Shown: piece after piece, positions 1 through 6,488 of the stretch
How the letters are laid out: each line of letters begins with the position of its first letter
Position numbering within the stretch: the stretch's first letter is position 1
Notes under the pieces: model-generated
What the model was told of the DNA's origin: nothing
The model's input: the letters and a program-made list of their open reading frames with translations, nothing else
Database searches by the model: none
Position numbers and translations under genes: made by a program
NCBI GenBank assembly: GCA_002392545.1
Contig: DGHF01000123.1
Location: 1-20,587, forward strand
DNA length: 20,587 nucleotides
Source of the DNA: Ruminococcus sp. UBA3855
Lineage (GTDB): Bacteria; Bacillota; Clostridia; Oscillospirales; Ruminococcaceae
Reading direction: 5' to 3'

Positions 1-206
1 GGCTCAGCGACTTCCTGAACCTTTTCAGGTGAAGTATATGTAGCCTTTACTTTAGCATCACCTTTTCCGAACACACCCAAAATTCCACGTTTCGGCTCTT
101 CAAGGACTTCGAAAGTAATTTCTGAAACGGGAACACCCCATGTTTTACCGGCGAGAGCCTTTGCATCTTCAACAGTTTTCGCCGTAAAAGTCTGACTTTT
201 AGTCAT
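1..206 (-). CDS. jag: Jag/KhpB (SpoIIIJ-associated RNA-binding protein), N-terminal part
   Basis: This is the first 68 codons of a gene running off the left edge. ATG at 206-204 follows a GAGGTAG ribosome site and begins 9 bases after the yidC stop. The visible protein starts MTKSQTFTAKTVEDAKALAG and carries the Jag_N signature: a residue pattern around EVLEEPKRGILGVFGKGDAKV at about residues 34-54. In the family this domain is followed by KH and R3H single-strand RNA-binding domains, which would lie outside the window. Jag/KhpB works with KhpA as a cytoplasmic RNA chaperone affecting cell division and envelope growth. Its place directly downstream of yidC is the standard Firmicute order. Identity rests on the N-terminal domain plus synteny; the C-terminal domains cannot be seen here. 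Confidence 0.88.
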   Translation of the reverse strand, partial: MTKSQTFTAKTVEDAKALAGKTWGVPVSEITFEVLEEPKRGILGVFGKGDAKVKATYTSPEKVQEVAE

Positions 207-215
207 TGTACTACC

Positions 216-1487
216 TCATTTCTTCTTTTTCTTATTATTTGCAGGCGGAGCAGAATTTTCCTCTGTTTCGCCATATTTTTCAGCCATACGTCTTCTAGCT
301 TCACGGATAACAGCAGTATTATACTCTTCCATTTCGGAGCGTGAAAGTTTCCGTTCACCGTCATCATCGGAATAGCGGACACGATTCGCAGGACCTCCGG
401 AGAGTTTCGCAGGAGAACCGCCGTTTTGCTGTCTCATCATTTCCTCTTGTTGTTCAAGCATCATCTGCATCATAGAAGGACGGCGTTTTTGCTGTTTAGC
501 CTTTTCACGTTCAATTTCCCCGATTTTCTCGACTCTCTCATCATTGAACCACGCATACAGAGCAACAGTCTGAATGAACGAGAACACCGCAGAACAAAGC
601 CAGTAAAAACCAACACCAGCCGGAACAGTAAATGCCAGCCACACAGAGAAAAGTGGCATACCATAAAGCATAATATTCATACCGCCCATATCAGGCATAT
701 CAGGATTTTTCTTTTTCTGCATCCGTTGCATATAGATTGTCAGAATGAGTTGCATCAGACCGGACAAAATAGGCAACAGGAACAGGAACACAGAAGAATT
801 CTCACTAGGCTTGGTGCTGGGAGTTTCGCTCAGATTTGTACCGCCAATAGTAAAGGTAGAAGCGAACTCCTGAACCTCAGGAACGAAATTCACCTCAGTA
901 ATAGCAGAAAGTTTCTGAACAGATTCTTCCTCACCATCTTCCACGAATTCAATTCTTCCATCCTGAATGCAAGCGGAGAAAGCTTCCGGATTCTGTAAAA
1001 GCCTGTCCATGATGAGCAATTCCTCACGCATACTATTCTTATTGAGAGATTTCGTAGTAGCCTGCGGGTCATCAGAAATAGAAATCACAATAGATTTCGC
1101 CTCCTGAATCACGGCTTCATCATAGCCAAGAATATAAGTCATAGGCTTATAGACGACCGCCAGCACACCCCACAGCAGAATCAGCGGAATGAACGAAGTT
1201 AGACAGGAAGAATACGGATTGATATTTTCATCCTGATATAACTTTGTTGTTTCCAGCTGTAATTTTTCGGGCTGGTCTTTATACTTTTCACGCAATTTCG
1301 CTAATTTCGGATTGATTAACTGCAAACGTGCAGAATTCTTCTGCTGTTTGTAAGAAACCGGAAGCAGAATCAACCTTGTGAAAAGCGTAAACAAGATAAT
1401 GGCAATCCCGTAGTTTCCCACCCCTGCATAAATGAGTTTCATAATAAACCCCAGCGGAATGGCAATAATATTTGATAAAAGACCCAA
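216..1487 (-). CDS. yidC: YidC/Oxa1/SpoIIIJ membrane protein insertase
   Basis: The product inserts and folds membrane proteins in the cytoplasmic membrane, alone or with SecYEG. The 423-residue protein has TM1 at about 24-43 with the conserved groove arginine (R38 in FTRLILLP), a charged cytoplasmic hairpin at 44-90, TM2 at about 93-114, and further segments at about 232-253, 273-292 and 293-313. The C-terminal tail is Met/Gln- and Lys-rich and ends in five lysines, as expected for ribosome contact. There is no lipoprotein signal, which is usual for clostridial forms. The loop between TM2 and TM3 is about 115 residues, much longer than in Bacillus SpoIIIJ. The start is TTG at 1487, chosen because GAGGTAG lies just upstream and the next in-frame Met (residue 16) would cut the amphipathic N-terminus. 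Its ribosome site is nearly identical to that of jag. Confidence 0.95.
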   Translation of the reverse strand: MGLLSNIIAIPLGFIMKLIYAGVGNYGIAIILFTLFTRLILLPVSYKQQKNSARLQLINPKLAKLREKYKDQPEKLQLETTKLYQDENINPYSSCLTSFIPLILLWGVLAVVYKPMTYILGYDEAVIQEAKSIVISISDDPQATTKSLNKNSMREELLIMDRLLQNPEAFSACIQDGRIEFVEDGEEESVQKLSAITEVNFVPEVQEFASTFTIGGTNLSETPSTKPSENSSVFLFLLPILSGLMQLILTIYMQRMQKKKNPDMPDMGGMNIMLYGMPLFSVWLAFTVPAGVGFYWLCSAVFSFIQTVALYAWFNDERVEKIGEIEREKAKQQKRRPSMMQMMLEQQEEMMRQQNGGSPAKLSGGPANRVRYSDDDGERKLSRSEMEEYNTAVIREARRRMAEKYGETEENSAPPANNKKKKK

Positions 1488-1543
1488 ATTTGCTACCTCA
1501 TTCCTTATTATTGGTAATAATCATATATCTATCTATAATATCT

Positions 1544-1807
1544 TCATGACCTTTTCGATTTAATACGAAAAAAATCAATCTTTTTCCATGGAAATTCCTC
1601 TGGTACTTCATCAATTCCGCCCCGAGCCCACGGATGACACCGCAGAACTCTGGAAACCGCCAGAAAAAGCCCCTTGAAAGCCCCGAACCGTTCCACTGCC
1701 TGCAAAGCATACGCCGAACAAGTCGGATAATACCGACAGCAGGGCGGAAACAAAGGCGAAATCAATTTCCGATAAAATTTTATCAGAAAAACGAACACGA
1801 ATTTCAA
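1544..1807 (-). CDS. yidD: Membrane protein insertion efficiency factor YidD
   Basis: YidD is a small membrane-associated protein that helps YidC-dependent insertion. The 87-residue product has the full family signature: an amphipathic N-terminus followed by FYRKLISPLFPPCCRYYPTC at about residues 11-30, then SAYA and RVLRCHPWARGGIDEVP at about 53-69. Cysteines are at 23, 24, 30 and 57. The start is TTG at 1807: an in-frame TGA lies three codons upstream, no ATG is available, and the N-terminus then aligns with the usual MKK-type YidD start. A GGAG ribosome site lies inside the end of rnpA. It starts 6 bases after the rnpA stop, so translation is probably coupled. Its place between rnpA and yidC is canonical. 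Confidence 0.93.
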   Translation of the reverse strand: MKFVFVFLIKFYRKLISPLFPPCCRYYPTCSAYALQAVERFGAFKGLFLAVSRVLRCHPWARGGIDEVPEEFPWKKIDFFRIKSKRS

Positions 1808-1813
1808 TGTGAA

Positions 1814-2185
1814 TCACGCTCCGCCGGAATATTTGAGTTCCTCACCGGAATAAATTTGTTGCAAAGCCGGAATTCCGTATTTCCGGAGATAACGGCTCAA
1901 TACACCAGATTTGACTTCCAGCAGGTGTGGTCTTGCCACAATGACAATATCCAATCCGATAGGAGCATCAATTTCATTTTCACGCCAGGCCTGTCGGATG
2001 AGCCTTCTCGCCCGACTCCGGCAGACAGCGTTCCCTAATTTCTTTCCAGTTGTAATTCCCACACGATTCACCGCCAGACGGTTCTTTTTGGCATAGATAA
2101 TTACATTTTGAGATACTACGCATTTCCCCTTGTGATAGCACAATTGAAAATCCTTGTTCTTGTTCAGAACCTCCGTATATAACAT
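1814..2185 (-). CDS. rnpA: Ribonuclease P protein component
   Basis: This is the basic protein subunit of RNase P, which helps the RnpB ribozyme cleave 5' leaders from pre-tRNA. At 123 residues it is of normal length. The conserved block GKKLGNAVCRSRARRLIRQA at about residues 48-67 corresponds to the family RNR helix; the central Asn of the RNR motif is Ser here. Preceding residues NRVGITTGKK form the usual strand. ATG at 2185 follows AGAGGTGCAAGG. It lies downstream of rpmH, with a terminator-like hairpin between them, and just upstream of yidD. RNase P RNA is not in this window. Confidence 0.94.
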   Translation of the reverse strand: MLYTEVLNKNKDFQLCYHKGKCVVSQNVIIYAKKNRLAVNRVGITTGKKLGNAVCRSRARRLIRQAWRENEIDAPIGLDIVIVARPHLLEVKSGVLSRYLRKYGIPALQQIYSGEELKYSGGA

Positions 2186-2211
2186 ACCCTTGCACCTCTC
2201 AAACTCTGGCG

Positions 2212-2249
2212 ATAAAACAAAAAGACCACAAATTCATGATTTGTGGTCT
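2212..2249 (-). terminator. Rho-independent terminator or attenuator between rpmH and rnpA
   Basis: On the minus strand an uninterrupted 11-bp stem (plus-strand arms 2223-2233 and 2239-2249) with a 5-base loop is followed by a T-rich run TTTTTGTTTTAT. The right-hand flank has no T run, so it acts in the minus direction. It sits 6 bases after the rpmH stop and before rnpA, so it should release part of the rpmH transcripts and lower rnpA-yidD-yidC-jag expression relative to L34. Confidence 0.85.
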
Positions 2250-2255
2250 GACTCG

Positions 2256-2390
2256 TCAATGGGAAAGTCTCTTTCTGCCCTTTGCTCTCCTGCGAGCTAA
2301 AACCTTTCTGCCGTTTCTGTCGGACATTCTCTTCATGAAGCCATGCTCCTTCTTTCTGTGAAGCTTCTTCGGCTGATATGTTCTTTTCAT
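2256..2390 (-). CDS. rpmH: 50S ribosomal protein L34
   Basis: The 44-residue protein begins MKRTYQPKKLHRKKEHGF and ends GRKVLARRRAKGRKRLSH, which is the classic L34 sequence at its exact usual length; only the HRKK segment departs slightly from the common KRKR. L34 is a late-assembling, very basic protein of the large ribosomal subunit. ATG at 2390 is preceded by AGGAGG six bases away from GCCA. A longer frame (2164-2445) covers this gene in another phase and should be ignored. It is the first gene after the strong promoter at 2474-2502 and heads the rnpA-yidD-yidC-jag block. Confidence 0.97.
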   Translation of the reverse strand: MKRTYQPKKLHRKKEHGFMKRMSDRNGRKVLARRRAKGRKRLSH

Positions 2391-2473
2391 TGGCTCTCCT
2401 CCTCTCAATTCGCCGGAAACCGCAAGCAGTACCGGTATGATTCAACTAGAGTAGTACACTCTTATACCCTACT

Positions 2474-2502
2474 ATTATAACCCATCTTTTTGCATCTGTC
2501 AA
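2474..2502 (-). promoter_or_regulatory. Sigma-A promoter of rpmH operon
   Basis: On the minus strand a perfect -35 TTGACA (plus 2497-2502) and perfect -10 TATAAT (plus 2474-2479) are separated by exactly 17 bases. The predicted start is near 2467, giving a leader of about 77 bases before rpmH. An A-rich run lies just upstream of the -35 on the minus strand and may act as an UP-like element, fitting a highly expressed ribosomal gene. Confidence 0.92.
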
Positions 2503-2612
2503 GCTTTTTTTTCATTTTTTCGGATTTTTCAGAAAATTGGCAAATCTCCCCATGAAAAATAGGCGATTTTTCACAAATCCGGTCACTTTTCAACAATCCT
2601 TTCCTGTTTCAA

Positions 2613-2723
2613 AAACTTTGTTAAAAAAATAACATGATTGTGATAAAAATATCAAAGTTTGTTGTGTCTTTCACCAAAAAACACTTGTCCGTTTACAGCA
2701 ATTTTTACAAAATATTGGTGAAA
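2613..2723. repeat. Two inverted-repeat pairs upstream of serC
   Basis: Pair A is AAACTTTG at 2613-2620 and CAAAGTTT at 2653-2660. Pair B is TTTCACCAA at 2669-2677 and TTGGTGAAA at 2715-2723. Both are perfect. They lie upstream of the serC -35 element (2748), at a spacing that could suit a DNA-looping or multimeric regulator. In AT-rich DNA the shorter pair could arise by chance. Confidence 0.4.
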
Positions 2724-2747
2724 TCCCTGTGAATTTAGCAGAACTTC

Positions 2748-2776
2748 TTGACTTGTCAGGAAAAACATTGTATAAT
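2748..2776 (+). promoter_or_regulatory. Sigma-A promoter of serC-serA
   Basis: The -35 TTGACT (2748-2753) and perfect -10 TATAAT (2771-2776) have a 17-base spacer. Predicted start is near 2783, giving a leader of about 75 bases before the serC ATG. Confidence 0.9.
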
Positions 2777-2858
2777 TAACATTGTCGGGGATGACAGGGA
2801 AAATAGAATATGTTCCAGCTGATTCCCCTCACAAACGAAATGGAGGTATAATTTACTA

Positions 2859-3947
2859 ATGAGCAGAGTTTATAATTTTAGTGCAGGGCCAGCCGTTCTG
2901 CCGGAAGAAGTATTGCAGGAAGCCGCAGAAGAAATGATGGATTACCGTGGCTGTGGCATGTCCGTAATGGAAATGTCTCACCGTTCCAAGATGTTCCAGC
3001 AGATTATTGATGAAGCAGAAGCAGATTTGCGTGAGCTGATGGGCATTCCGGACAATTACAAGGTGATTTTCCAGCAGGGCGGTGCATCTCTGGTATTTGC
3101 AGAAGTTCCGATGAACCTCATGAAGAATGGCAAGGCTGCATATATTATCACAGGTCAGTGGGCAAAGAAGGCAGCAGCCGAAGCTGAAAAGTATGGTGAA
3201 GTAGTCAAGGTTGCATCTTCTGCTGACAAGACATTCTCCTACATTCCGGATTGTTCCGACCTCGACATTCCCGAAGATGCAGACTATGTATACATCTGCG
3301 AAAACAACACAATTTATGGTACAAAGTACAAGAAGCTTCCGAACACAAAGGGACATATTTTGGTATCTGACGTTTCCAGCTGTTTCCTGTCCGAGCCGAT
3401 TGATGTTTCTCAGTATGGTGTAGTATATGGCGGTGTACAGAAAAACGTAGGTCCTTCCGGTGTGCAGATTGTGATTGTCCGTGAAGACCTCATTGCAGAC
3501 GGACCTGCATTCAAGCAGACCCCCACCATGATGGACTGGAAGATTCAGGCAGATGCAAAGTCTCTGTACAATACACCTCCCTGCTACGGTATTTATATCT
3601 GTGGTAAGGTATTCAAGTGGATTAAGAAGATGGGCGGACTGGAAGGCATGAAGGCTCACAACGAGAAGAAGGCAGCAATTCTGTACAACTTCCTCGACCA
3701 GAGCGAATTGTTCAAGGGTACAGTTGTACCAGAAGACCGTTCTATCATGAATGTACCGTTCGTAACAGGTGACGCTGACCTTGATGCAAAGTTTGTTGCA
3801 GAAGCAAAGGCAGCAGGCTTTGAGAACCTGAAGGGACACAGAACCGTAGGCGGAATGAGAGCATCCATTTACAATGCTATGCCGATTGAAGGTGTAGAAA
3901 AGCTGGTTGCATTCATGGCTGAATTTGAAAAGAACAATAAGAAGTAA
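2859..3947 (+). CDS. serC: Phosphoserine aminotransferase
   Basis: SerC converts 3-phosphohydroxypyruvate plus glutamate to O-phosphoserine plus 2-oxoglutarate, the second step of serine synthesis, in the cytoplasm; it can also serve pyridoxal phosphate synthesis. The 362-residue protein is full length for a class V PLP transaminase. It opens with RVYNFSAGPAVLPEEVLQEA, has QQGGASLVFAEVP at about 73-84, the cofactor-ring aspartate in VSDVSSCF (D171), and the Schiff-base lysine in YGGVQKNVGPSG (K195). The C-terminal block HRTVGGMRASIYNAMP contains the substrate-binding arginine. ATG at 2859 follows GGAGG at 2842-2846, a rather long 12-base spacing. It is the first gene of a two-gene operon with serA. 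A longer Cys-rich antisense frame across it is a shadow. Confidence 0.97.
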   Translation: MSRVYNFSAGPAVLPEEVLQEAAEEMMDYRGCGMSVMEMSHRSKMFQQIIDEAEADLRELMGIPDNYKVIFQQGGASLVFAEVPMNLMKNGKAAYIITGQWAKKAAAEAEKYGEVVKVASSADKTFSYIPDCSDLDIPEDADYVYICENNTIYGTKYKKLPNTKGHILVSDVSSCFLSEPIDVSQYGVVYGGVQKNVGPSGVQIVIVREDLIADGPAFKQTPTMMDWKIQADAKSLYNTPPCYGIYICGKVFKWIKKMGGLEGMKAHNEKKAAILYNFLDQSELFKGTVVPEDRSIMNVPFVTGDADLDAKFVAEAKAAGFENLKGHRTVGGMRASIYNAMPIEGVEKLVAFMAEFEKNNKK

Positions 3948-3966
3948 TTTCAGTATGCTAAAATAT

Positions 3967-3997
3967 CAGAGGTAAGAAGTCTTGCTTCTTGCCTCTG
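3967..3997 (+). promoter_or_regulatory. Intercistronic hairpin between serC and serA
   Basis: A 13-bp stem (3967-3979 with 3985-3997, one G-T pair) and a TCTTG loop lie in the 74-base gap, about ten bases before the serA ribosome site. No T run follows, so it is probably not a true terminator. It may stabilise or process the mRNA, or attenuate read-through. Confidence 0.6.
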
Positions 3998-4021
3998 CTT
4001 ATATAAAAGGAGGAAAAACCC

Positions 4022-5131
4022 ATGTACAATATTTTGACATTAAACAAAATTGCAAAGTGTGGCACAGATAAATTTGATACCACAAAATATACTGTTGGTG
4101 ATTCTGTAGAGAACCCGACAGGCATTATGGTGCGTTCCGCAGTAATGCACGATTTTGAATTTGGTGCAGACCTGTTAGCAATTGGCAGAGCCGGCGCAGG
4201 CACAAACAACATCCCCGTTGAGAAGTGTGCAGAGCAGGGAATTGTGGTATTCAACACCCCCGGAGCAAATGCAAACGCAGTAAAAGAACTGGTATTAGCA
4301 GGATTATTCCTGTCCAGCCGTAAAGTGACCGCAGGTGTGGCATGGGCATCCAATTTGACTGACACCGAAGAAAAGACCGTACCCCAGCAGGTAGAAAAGG
4401 GCAAGTCTCAGTTTGGTGGTAATGAAATCACTGGTAAGACATTGGGAATCATTGGCTTAGGTGCAATTGGTCGTAAAGTGGCAGTAGCAGCCGCAGCATT
4501 AGGAATGAAAGTCATTGGAACAGACCCCTTCTTGAGCGAATCCGCAGCCGCAGAAATCAAGGACGTTGTAACAATTGTTGCAACCAAGGAAGAAATCTAT
4601 GCAACTGCTGATTATATCACCCTCCATGTACCGTGCAACGCAGACACAAAGGGCTTTTTCAATGCAGATGTATTTGCACAGTGCAAAGACGGCGTGAAGG
4701 TGTTGAACTTTGCAAGAGGCGAGCTGGTCAATGACGAAGACCTTGAAAAAGCGATTGCATCCGGCAAGGTATCCGCATATGTGACCGACTTCCCGAACGC
4801 AAAGACCGTGAAAATGGATGGAGTAGTAGCAATTCCTCATCTTGGTGCATCCACAGAGGAATCCGAGGACAATTGTGCAATGATGGCAGCTGACGAATTG
4901 ATTGACTACATCGAAAACGGCAATATCAAGAACTCTGTAAACTTCCCGAACGTATCCGCAGACGCAGACAAGAAAGTATGTGTACTGCATAAAGAGGGCG
5001 TAGAGTTGAAAGGCACAGTCCTTGCAACAGGCGCAAAGAAAGGCTATGCATATACCATTCTTGCAGGTGATGCAGATGCAGAAGCCAACAAGGCAATTGA
5101 CGGAGTAATCCGTGTAAGAGTAATTGGCTGA
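4022..5131 (+). CDS. serA: D-3-phosphoglycerate dehydrogenase
   Basis: SerA oxidises 3-phosphoglycerate to 3-phosphohydroxypyruvate with NAD, the first step of serine synthesis. The 369-residue protein is a D-2-hydroxyacid dehydrogenase with GRAGAGTNNIP at about 56-65, the Rossmann motif LGIIGLGAIG (141-150), the NAD-ribose aspartate in GTDPF (D168), substrate arginine in NFARGELV (R232) and catalytic His in IPHLGASTEESEDN (H273). The usual catalytic glutamate region reads YVTDFPN, so the Glu is not obvious; I recall this DFPN pattern in related anaerobe enzymes. A short C-terminal domain (about 310-369), ACT-like in size, may bind serine. AGGAGG lies eight bases before the ATG. It is second in the operon after serC and followed by a strong terminator. 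Confidence 0.95.
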   Translation: MYNILTLNKIAKCGTDKFDTTKYTVGDSVENPTGIMVRSAVMHDFEFGADLLAIGRAGAGTNNIPVEKCAEQGIVVFNTPGANANAVKELVLAGLFLSSRKVTAGVAWASNLTDTEEKTVPQQVEKGKSQFGGNEITGKTLGIIGLGAIGRKVAVAAAALGMKVIGTDPFLSESAAAEIKDVVTIVATKEEIYATADYITLHVPCNADTKGFFNADVFAQCKDGVKVLNFARGELVNDEDLEKAIASGKVSAYVTDFPNAKTVKMDGVVAIPHLGASTEESEDNCAMMAADELIDYIENGNIKNSVNFPNVSADADKKVCVLHKEGVELKGTVLATGAKKGYAYTILAGDADAEANKAIDGVIRVRVIG

Positions 5132-5155
5132 TAGCACAAAACAGAATAAAAATAT

Positions 5156-5189
5156 TTCCCCTGTTCTGATTAGAGCAGGGGAATTTTTT
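5156..5189 (+). terminator. Terminator after serA, probably bidirectional
   Basis: A 12-bp stem (5156-5167 with 5172-5183, one G-T pair) and GATT loop are followed by six T on the plus strand. On the minus strand the stem is followed by ATATTTTTATT, a weaker T-rich run. The last gene of the converging phage-type operon stops at 5194, eleven bases away, so both operons probably end here. Confidence 0.92.
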
Positions 5190-5193
5190 GATA

Positions 5194-6108
5194 TTAGCAA
5201 GAATAGAAACCATCCTGATAACAGCGAATTTTAGTCACAAGTCCATTCGCCCCATAGGTGACTTTAATATCACAGATAACCGCATCATTGAGGAAGTTAC
5301 CGACAGAAATTCGCTCACCGAGTTCCTCCCCCTGAAAGCCGGAATAGGAGAAGAATTTCCCCTGATATCCTCTGAGGGAATGGAGACACCGGAAGACAAG
5401 GGCGGAATCGGGGTCATGGAGAAACTCTCTGTCGAAAGGAATTTGTTTGTGACGGATGATATTAGCAGTAATGGATGGCAGATTTTGTCTTTGGTAGGCA
5501 TTAGGTGTCTCATCGAGTCCCTCCATGTGGAAATGACTGACGAGTTTGGAAGAATCGAAAAAAGAGCCTTGTGAGAGGACGAGACTGGAATTGACGGAAT
5601 AAGAATCCCAGTCCTGAGAGGGCGGAGAAATCCGGACTTCATTATTGATAACAAAAGGATGATGAAAAGTAATTTTATAGCCGAAACTGACGATACTGTC
5701 CCAAAGACTTCCATCTTTGACGAAGATATAACCAGTAGTAGCATTATTTTCGCACGTCACCCACGGAAAGGAATAATCATAGACAAGATTGGAGAGTGTA
5801 ACATTAGAGTGAAGACCTTTTTCTACCTGATTTTGAGTAAGAACGGAAGAAAAGCTATGAGCGGAAATTTTGAAAAATTCCCGTCCGTTCTGAGAAAATT
5901 TCTCCATTTTGTGGCAGAACCCCCGAAAGATGAGCTTTTCCTGAAAATAGAGTTCAACTCTGGAAATGCCCTGATAATTTTGAGTAGAGAGGAACACCGC
6001 CGACATGGAAGCGAGAGGAGAATAAATTTCTTTTTCGAGGGAAACCGCCGTGCAGACGGTTTCAGGGTAAGCGATTTCATGGTAATAGGATTTAAGAACA
6101 AAACTCAC
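5194..6108 (-). CDS. Phage baseplate-hub-like (gpD/XkdQ-type) protein
   Basis: A 304-residue protein, last in the phage-type operon. The N-terminal part (about 1-95) reads like the strand-rich domain of clostridial phage hub proteins. It has PETV followed by an acidic strand, then LIFRGFCHKMEKFSQNG and FFKISAHSFSSVLTQNQ. A second part (about 100-160) contains SNLVYDYSFPW and SLWDSIVSFGYKI, matching the order seen in late-control-D/XkdQ-like hubs. The C-terminal third may complete the hub fold; no LysM or lytic domain is visible. The start is taken as GTG at 6108, overlapping the upstream stop as GTGA with GGTGGTGAG as a ribosome site. A TTG at 6144 would add twelve residues without better support. 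The hub assignment is by remembered pattern and position, not by a search. Confidence 0.6.
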   Translation of the reverse strand: MSFVLKSYYHEIAYPETVCTAVSLEKEIYSPLASMSAVFLSTQNYQGISRVELYFQEKLIFRGFCHKMEKFSQNGREFFKISAHSFSSVLTQNQVEKGLHSNVTLSNLVYDYSFPWVTCENNATTGYIFVKDGSLWDSIVSFGYKITFHHPFVINNEVRISPPSQDWDSYSVNSSLVLSQGSFFDSSKLVSHFHMEGLDETPNAYQRQNLPSITANIIRHKQIPFDREFLHDPDSALVFRCLHSLRGYQGKFFSYSGFQGEELGERISVGNFLNDAVICDIKVTYGANGLVTKIRCYQDGFYSC

Positions 6109-6488
6109 GACGAACTCACCACCGGAACGAGCGCAGACGGGCAATAAAACGTCAGCGAAACGGAGATAGCATCAGAATCATTTTGCACGGAATATTGAAC
6201 GAGAACGGCATTTTGACAAGAGACATCCCCAATCTGAAAAGAAATCCCGACATGGGAGCGAGCAAGGGCATCAAGGGCGAGAATCGCATTTTCAGGATTT
6301 TGAGCGAGCTGACCAGAGAGGGAAATTTGAGCACCTTTTGACCAGAACGAAGCGACAGCAGAAGTGCCGTCCGCCGTCCCCTGTTCACGGAGTTGACAAC
6401 CACCCGAGACCTGATAAGCGGAGAGATACAGTGTAATTGTCCCGATAGTAACAGGAAAAGAATTGACTTGCTGGATAGTAACGCTCAT
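6105..6488 (-). CDS. Small phage tail-associated protein, type unknown
   Basis: A 127-residue, Ser/Gln-rich, strand-rich protein without membrane segments. The central region SFWSKGAQISLSGQL then ENAILALDALARSHVGISFQ and a C-terminal strand VSLTFYCPSALV suggest a compact beta protein of a tail-tube, tail-initiator or hub-adaptor type. ATG at 6488 overlaps the upstream stop as ATGA and follows a clean AGGAGG. Its own stop overlaps the GTG start of the hub-like gene. It is the only gene between the head-proximal proteins and the hub-like protein, so it is the best candidate for any tail tube. Function is inferred mainly from position. Confidence 0.55.
   Translation of the reverse strand: MSVTIQQVNSFPVTIGTITLYLSAYQVSGGCQLREQGTADGTSAVASFWSKGAQISLSGQLAQNPENAILALDALARSHVGISFQIGDVSCQNAVLVQYSVQNDSDAISVSLTFYCPSALVPVVSSS

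Larger units (their letters stand above)
2391..2858. other. AT-rich divergent intergenic region between rpmH and serC
   Basis: This 468-base stretch holds no credible gene. It contains the minus-strand rpmH promoter, the plus-strand serC promoter, and two nested inverted-repeat pairs upstream of serC. Many Firmicutes have dnaA and oriC next to rpmH. Only degenerate DnaA-box-like words are visible here (for example TTTTCAACA near 2588), so an origin is not supported. Confidence 0.7.

Noticed and set aside
1507..1521. AT-only inverted repeat upstream of the yidC ribosome site
   Set aside because: It has six A/T pairs and a three-base loop; too weak to claim as a regulatory hairpin.
2164..2445. 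A 93-codon minus-strand frame over rpmH
   Set aside because: It overlaps L34 in another phase, has no ribosome site and no family pattern; L34 at 2256-2390 explains the region.
2391..2858. Possible oriC with DnaA boxes
   Set aside because: Only degenerate words such as TTTTCAACA are seen; there is no cluster of consensus boxes and no dnaA.
2856..3839. Long antisense Cys-rich frame across serC
   Set aside because: It is antisense to an unmistakable enzyme, and its odd composition reflects serC codon usage.
4499..5200. Antisense frame across serA
   Set aside because: Same reason: it is a Cys/Ile-rich shadow of a well-recognised dehydrogenase gene.
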